NCBI RefSeq assembly: GCF_003724155.1
Contig: NZ_RJJQ01000026.1
Location: 1 to 42,050, forward strand
Direction of reading: 5' to 3'
Length of the DNA stretch: 42,050 nt
Source: Flexivirga caeni
Lineage (GTDB): Bacteria; Actinomycetota; Actinomycetes; Actinomycetales; Dermatophilaceae
The translations under genes and the position numbers were made by a program. The notes beneath the pieces were generated by a model. It worked only from the letters and a program-made list of their open reading frames with translations, made no database searches and had not been told where the DNA came from. This document shows, piece by piece, positions 39,795 to 42,050 of the stretch; the first letter of the stretch is position 1; each line of letters opens with the position of its first letter.

Positions 39795-41168
39795 TCAGAA
39801 ATTCTGCGCCATGTTCGTAAACCGCGAGTAGTGCCCCTGGAACGCGACGGTGATCGTGTCGGTCGGACCGTTCCGGTGCTTGGCGACGATCAGGTCCGCC
39901 TCCCCTGCACGCTCGGACTCCTTGTCGTAGGAATCTTCGCGGTGCAGCAGGATCACCATGTCGGCGTCCTGCTCGATAGAGCCGGACTCACGAAGGTCGG
40001 ACATCTGCGGTCGTTTGTCGGTGCGCTGCTCGGGGCCGCGGTTGAGCTGGCTGATCGCGATCACCGGCACGTTGAGCTCCTTGGCGAGCAGCTTCAGCGC
40101 ACGAGAGAACTCCGACACTTCCTGCTGGCGGGACTCGACACGCTTGCCCGACGTCATCAGCTGCAGGTAGTCGATGACCACCAGCCTCAGGTCGTTGCGT
40201 TCCTTCAGCCGCCGGCACTTGGAGCGAATCTCCATCAGCGACATGTTCGGCGAATCGTCAATGAACAGCGGCGCATCCGCCACCTTGCCCATCGTCGTGG
40301 CAAGCCTAGTCCAGTCTTCGTCGCGCATGGTGCCTTTGCGCATGTGCTGCAGTTGTATGCCGCCCTCGGCTGACAGTAGCCGCATGGAGATCTCGGTCTT
40401 GCTCATTTCCAATGAGAAGACGGCAGACGTCATACCGGCTTTAATAGAACAGGCGCGCGCAATGTCTAGTCCTATCGTAGATTTTCCAACGGCCGGCCTC
40501 GCCGCAATGACGATCATCTGACCGGGATGCAGACCGTTGGTGAGCGCGTCCAGATCGGTGAACCCCGTCGGCACGCCGGTCATCTGGCCGCCGGTGCTGC
40601 TGGCGGCGTCGATCTCGTCGGCCGTCTCGGCGATGATGTCGCCGAGCCGCACGTAGTCCTCGGCCTCCTTGCCCGCGGTGACGCCGAACACCTCGGCCTG
40701 GGCGGCGTTGATCACGTCGACGACATCGCCGCCGCCGTCGGCATACCCCATCTGCACGATGCGGGTGCCCGCGGTGACGAGCCGACGCAGCACCGCACGT
40801 TCGGCGACGATCTCGGCGTAGTAGCCGGCGTTGGCGGCGGTCGGAACGCCCTGGATGAGCTCGTGCAGGTAAGCCTGTCCGCCGATGCGGCTCAGCTCGC
40901 CGCGTTTGGTCAGCTCGTCAGCGACAGTGATCGCGTCGGCCGGCTCGCCCCTGCCGTAAAGGTCGATGATCGCTTCGTAGATCGACTCGTGCGCCGGCCG
41001 GTAGAAGTCGCGCCCGTCCAGCGCCTCTGCCGCATCGGCGATCGCGTCCTTGGACAACAACATGCTGCCGAGCACCGATTGCTCGGCAGGCACATCCTGC
41101 GGCGGCACCATGCCGCCCCCCTGGCTACCCTCGGGCACGTAGTCCGGGGGCAGTTCAGCAATCGCCAC
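39795..41168 (-). CDS. dnaB: Replicative DNA helicase DnaB
   Basis: Hexameric replication-fork helicase, 457 residues. The N-terminal primase-interacting domain (PPQDVPAEQSVLGSMLLS through about 160) is followed by the RecA-like ATPase with Walker A AARPAVGKST, FSLEMSKTEISMRLL, Walker B LVVIDYLQLM, AISQLNRGPEQR and the C-terminal SIEQDADMVILLHRED. No intein interrupts it, although DnaB inteins are common in actinobacteria. The start is GTG 41168 with GAGGAG eight bases upstream; the frame's 20 extra upstream residues lack a start signal. In most relatives dnaB follows rpsF-ssb-rpsR-rplI; here they are absent and the upstream 880 bp are non-coding, so the locus is rearranged. Confidence 0.96.
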   Translation of the reverse strand: MAIAELPPDYVPEGSQGGGMVPPQDVPAEQSVLGSMLLSKDAIADAAEALDGRDFYRPAHESIYEAIIDLYGRGEPADAITVADELTKRGELSRIGGQAYLHELIQGVPTAANAGYYAEIVAERAVLRRLVTAGTRIVQMGYADGGGDVVDVINAAQAEVFGVTAGKEAEDYVRLGDIIAETADEIDAASSTGGQMTGVPTGFTDLDALTNGLHPGQMIVIAARPAVGKSTIGLDIARACSIKAGMTSAVFSLEMSKTEISMRLLSAEGGIQLQHMRKGTMRDEDWTRLATTMGKVADAPLFIDDSPNMSLMEIRSKCRRLKERNDLRLVVIDYLQLMTSGKRVESRQQEVSEFSRALKLLAKELNVPVIAISQLNRGPEQRTDKRPQMSDLRESGSIEQDADMVILLHREDSYDKESERAGEADLIVAKHRNGPTDTITVAFQGHYSRFTNMAQNF

Positions 41169-41312
41169 GCAGGCACTCCTCGAGACCGGATTCGAACATG
41201 CGTCGATTGCACCACCGACCTCCGACAAGCCACTGACGGGGCGCTCACGACACGCGAAACCGCCACGCTAGATCGCCGCCGGGCAACGTGCAAACCCCTC
41301 ATCCACCAGCCT

Positions 41313-41375
41313 TGTGGACACCCTGTGGACATCGTCCGTATGCCGGTGCACACCCTGGGGACAAGATTGTGGATA
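41313..41375 (+). promoter_or_regulatory. Three DnaA-box-like sites upstream of dnaB
   Basis: TGTGGACA at 41313-41320 and 41324-41331 and TGTGGATA at 41368-41375, all in one orientation, are reverse complements of the actinobacterial DnaA box (T[GA]TCCACA type). They lie 145-207 bp upstream of the dnaB start. They could tie dnaB expression to DnaA, or be a titration site. There is no dnaA or dnaN here, so this is not oriC. Confidence 0.45.
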
Positions 41376-41469
41376 TCGTCTTCACCAGAGCATCCGCAGA
41401 CCGCTGACCTGCGGAAACATCGACATCGGGATGTGCACAAGAAAACATTTCGGCGACCCTGAAACACCC

Positions 41470-42050
41470 GGCCCCCAGTGGGATGAACGGGTCGAACGGT
41501 GCCTCCTGTGGTATGGCGACCGCCTCTCCCCGCCCTGCCACCGGTGTGTTTTGTCCCTCCATATTCGGCCGTTTGAGCGCTACGAAATCGTCCGAATGAG
41601 CGCTACACGGTCGGCCATTTCAGCCCGCCGGGCGCCGGTGAGCGTGCTCGCTCAGCATGGCGACACCGAGACCACCGGGAGGCACGCACGACGTCACACG
41701 GCGACGTGCGCACAGACCCGACCTGTGCCCAAAACCGCGGGATGACGCCGATACAAGCGCTGCCGCGGGCAGGCTGCGCCCGCCCTTGCCCTCGATGACT
41801 TCGGCACCGTCTCGGACATTGTGGACTGGGCGCTGCATGGTCGAGCCGGGTGGCCCGAGGAGCAATGACGGCACGTGCTGAAATGGCCGGAATTCCAAGA
41901 TGAACTGGCCGGAGAGTTACTGCTCACACACAACCGGACTCGCTCGGCGGGTAGGTACCCCGGTCGGTGGGGCCCTGGTCTGCGCTTCTCAGCGGACCAG
42001 GTGGGTGGTGGCTTCCAGCACCTGCACCTGCTGTACTGGACCCGTGACCG
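41470..42050. other. Non-coding patch with IS21-like end repeats
   Basis: No convincing gene. CGGCCATTTCAGC (41612-41624) and its exact reverse complement (41877-41889) lie 252 bp apart. TGAGCGCTAC occurs twice with a 23-bp period (41574-41583, 41597-41606), and CTGGCCGGA follows near 41904. Arrays of such TGAGCGCTAC and GGCCATTT(C) blocks resemble the multi-site ends of actinobacterial IS21-family elements, here without any transposase. A remnant or solo ends is the best guess. Confidence 0.35.
41989..42050 (-). CDS. Possible C-terminal end of a gene running off the window
   Basis: The last 20 codons of a minus-strand frame read TGPVQQVQVLEATTHLVR and stop at 41989, and the bases just after the stop (41976-42000, CTGGTC...GACCAG) can form a hairpin. 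Too short to identify; it may be chance. Confidence 0.2.
   Translation of the reverse strand, partial: VTGPVQQVQVLEATTHLVR

Noticed and set aside
39795-41168. Intein in DnaB
   Set aside because: The helicase reads through continuously at normal length, with no splice-junction motifs.
41186-41200. tRNA T-arm-like GGATTCGAAC
   Set aside because: No acceptor stem, anticodon arm or CCA context around it; it lies in the dnaB leader.
41281-41400. Chromosomal origin
   Set aside because: DnaA-box-like sites are few and there is no dnaA, dnaN or rpmH beside them.

Overview
This is a high-GC stretch of about 42 kb from an actinobacterium. Several features support that: GC-rich codon use, an IdeR/DtxR iron box, genes with a -10 hexamer 6-8 nt ahead of the start codon (leaderless type), a short-form IlvA, and secreted Ala-rich proteins. 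The gene set suggests a Micrococcales-type genome (Dermacoccaceae/Intrasporangiaceae-like), but that placement is an inference from content and not a phylogeny.

Layout. Positions 1-6400 hold alanine dehydrogenase, a four-gene minus-strand unit (NarL-type two-component system followed by an ABC exporter), Dps, and an iron-regulated SIP-domain protein. Positions 6400-9430 carry two tandem secreted phospholipase-D-like paralogs with different C-terminal domains. Positions 9800-16000 carry an SSADH-type dehydrogenase, a secreted NagZ-like GH3 with a peptidoglycan-binding domain, a coupled RibD-like reductase and divergent pterin-binding protein, and threonine dehydratase. Positions 16000-21900 hold a complete polyamine-type ABC transporter (potA-D order on the minus strand) divergent from a PuuB-like FAD amine oxidase. 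The SSADH at 9.8 kb and an Orn/Lys/Arg decarboxylase at 30.8 kb fit the same polyamine/GABA theme.

Positions 21900-32200 are mixed: a DHFR-like reductase, small membrane proteins, an AAA ATPase, a Fic protein, a cupin/aldo-keto reductase/CMD cluster, an acetyltransferase, an M20 hydrolase and the decarboxylase. The cupin, acetyltransferase and M20 genes are each broken by a frameshift: one by an 11-bp tandem duplication, two by apparent one-base losses.

Positions 33400-39700 look like an accessory island. It holds a His/Met-rich metal permease behind a 43-bp perfect palindrome with a CsoR-like core, an HTH-DUF488 gene convergent with a conserved partner of unknown function, and a DUF2971-PIN fusion gene. 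An IS630-family element (36825-38059) interrupts the fusion gene. Removing the element together with one TA copy restores the DUF2971 reading frame exactly, although the remaining gene still has an in-frame TAG. A further helical unknown follows. The window closes with dnaB (minus strand), three DnaA-box-like sites upstream of it, and a non-coding patch with IS21-like end repeats.

The most distinctive items are the IS-split DUF2971-PIN gene, the HTH-DUF488 module, the degenerate DHPS/RibD pair, and the PLD paralogs with matching promoters but different tails. All family names rest on motifs read by eye; no database search was run.
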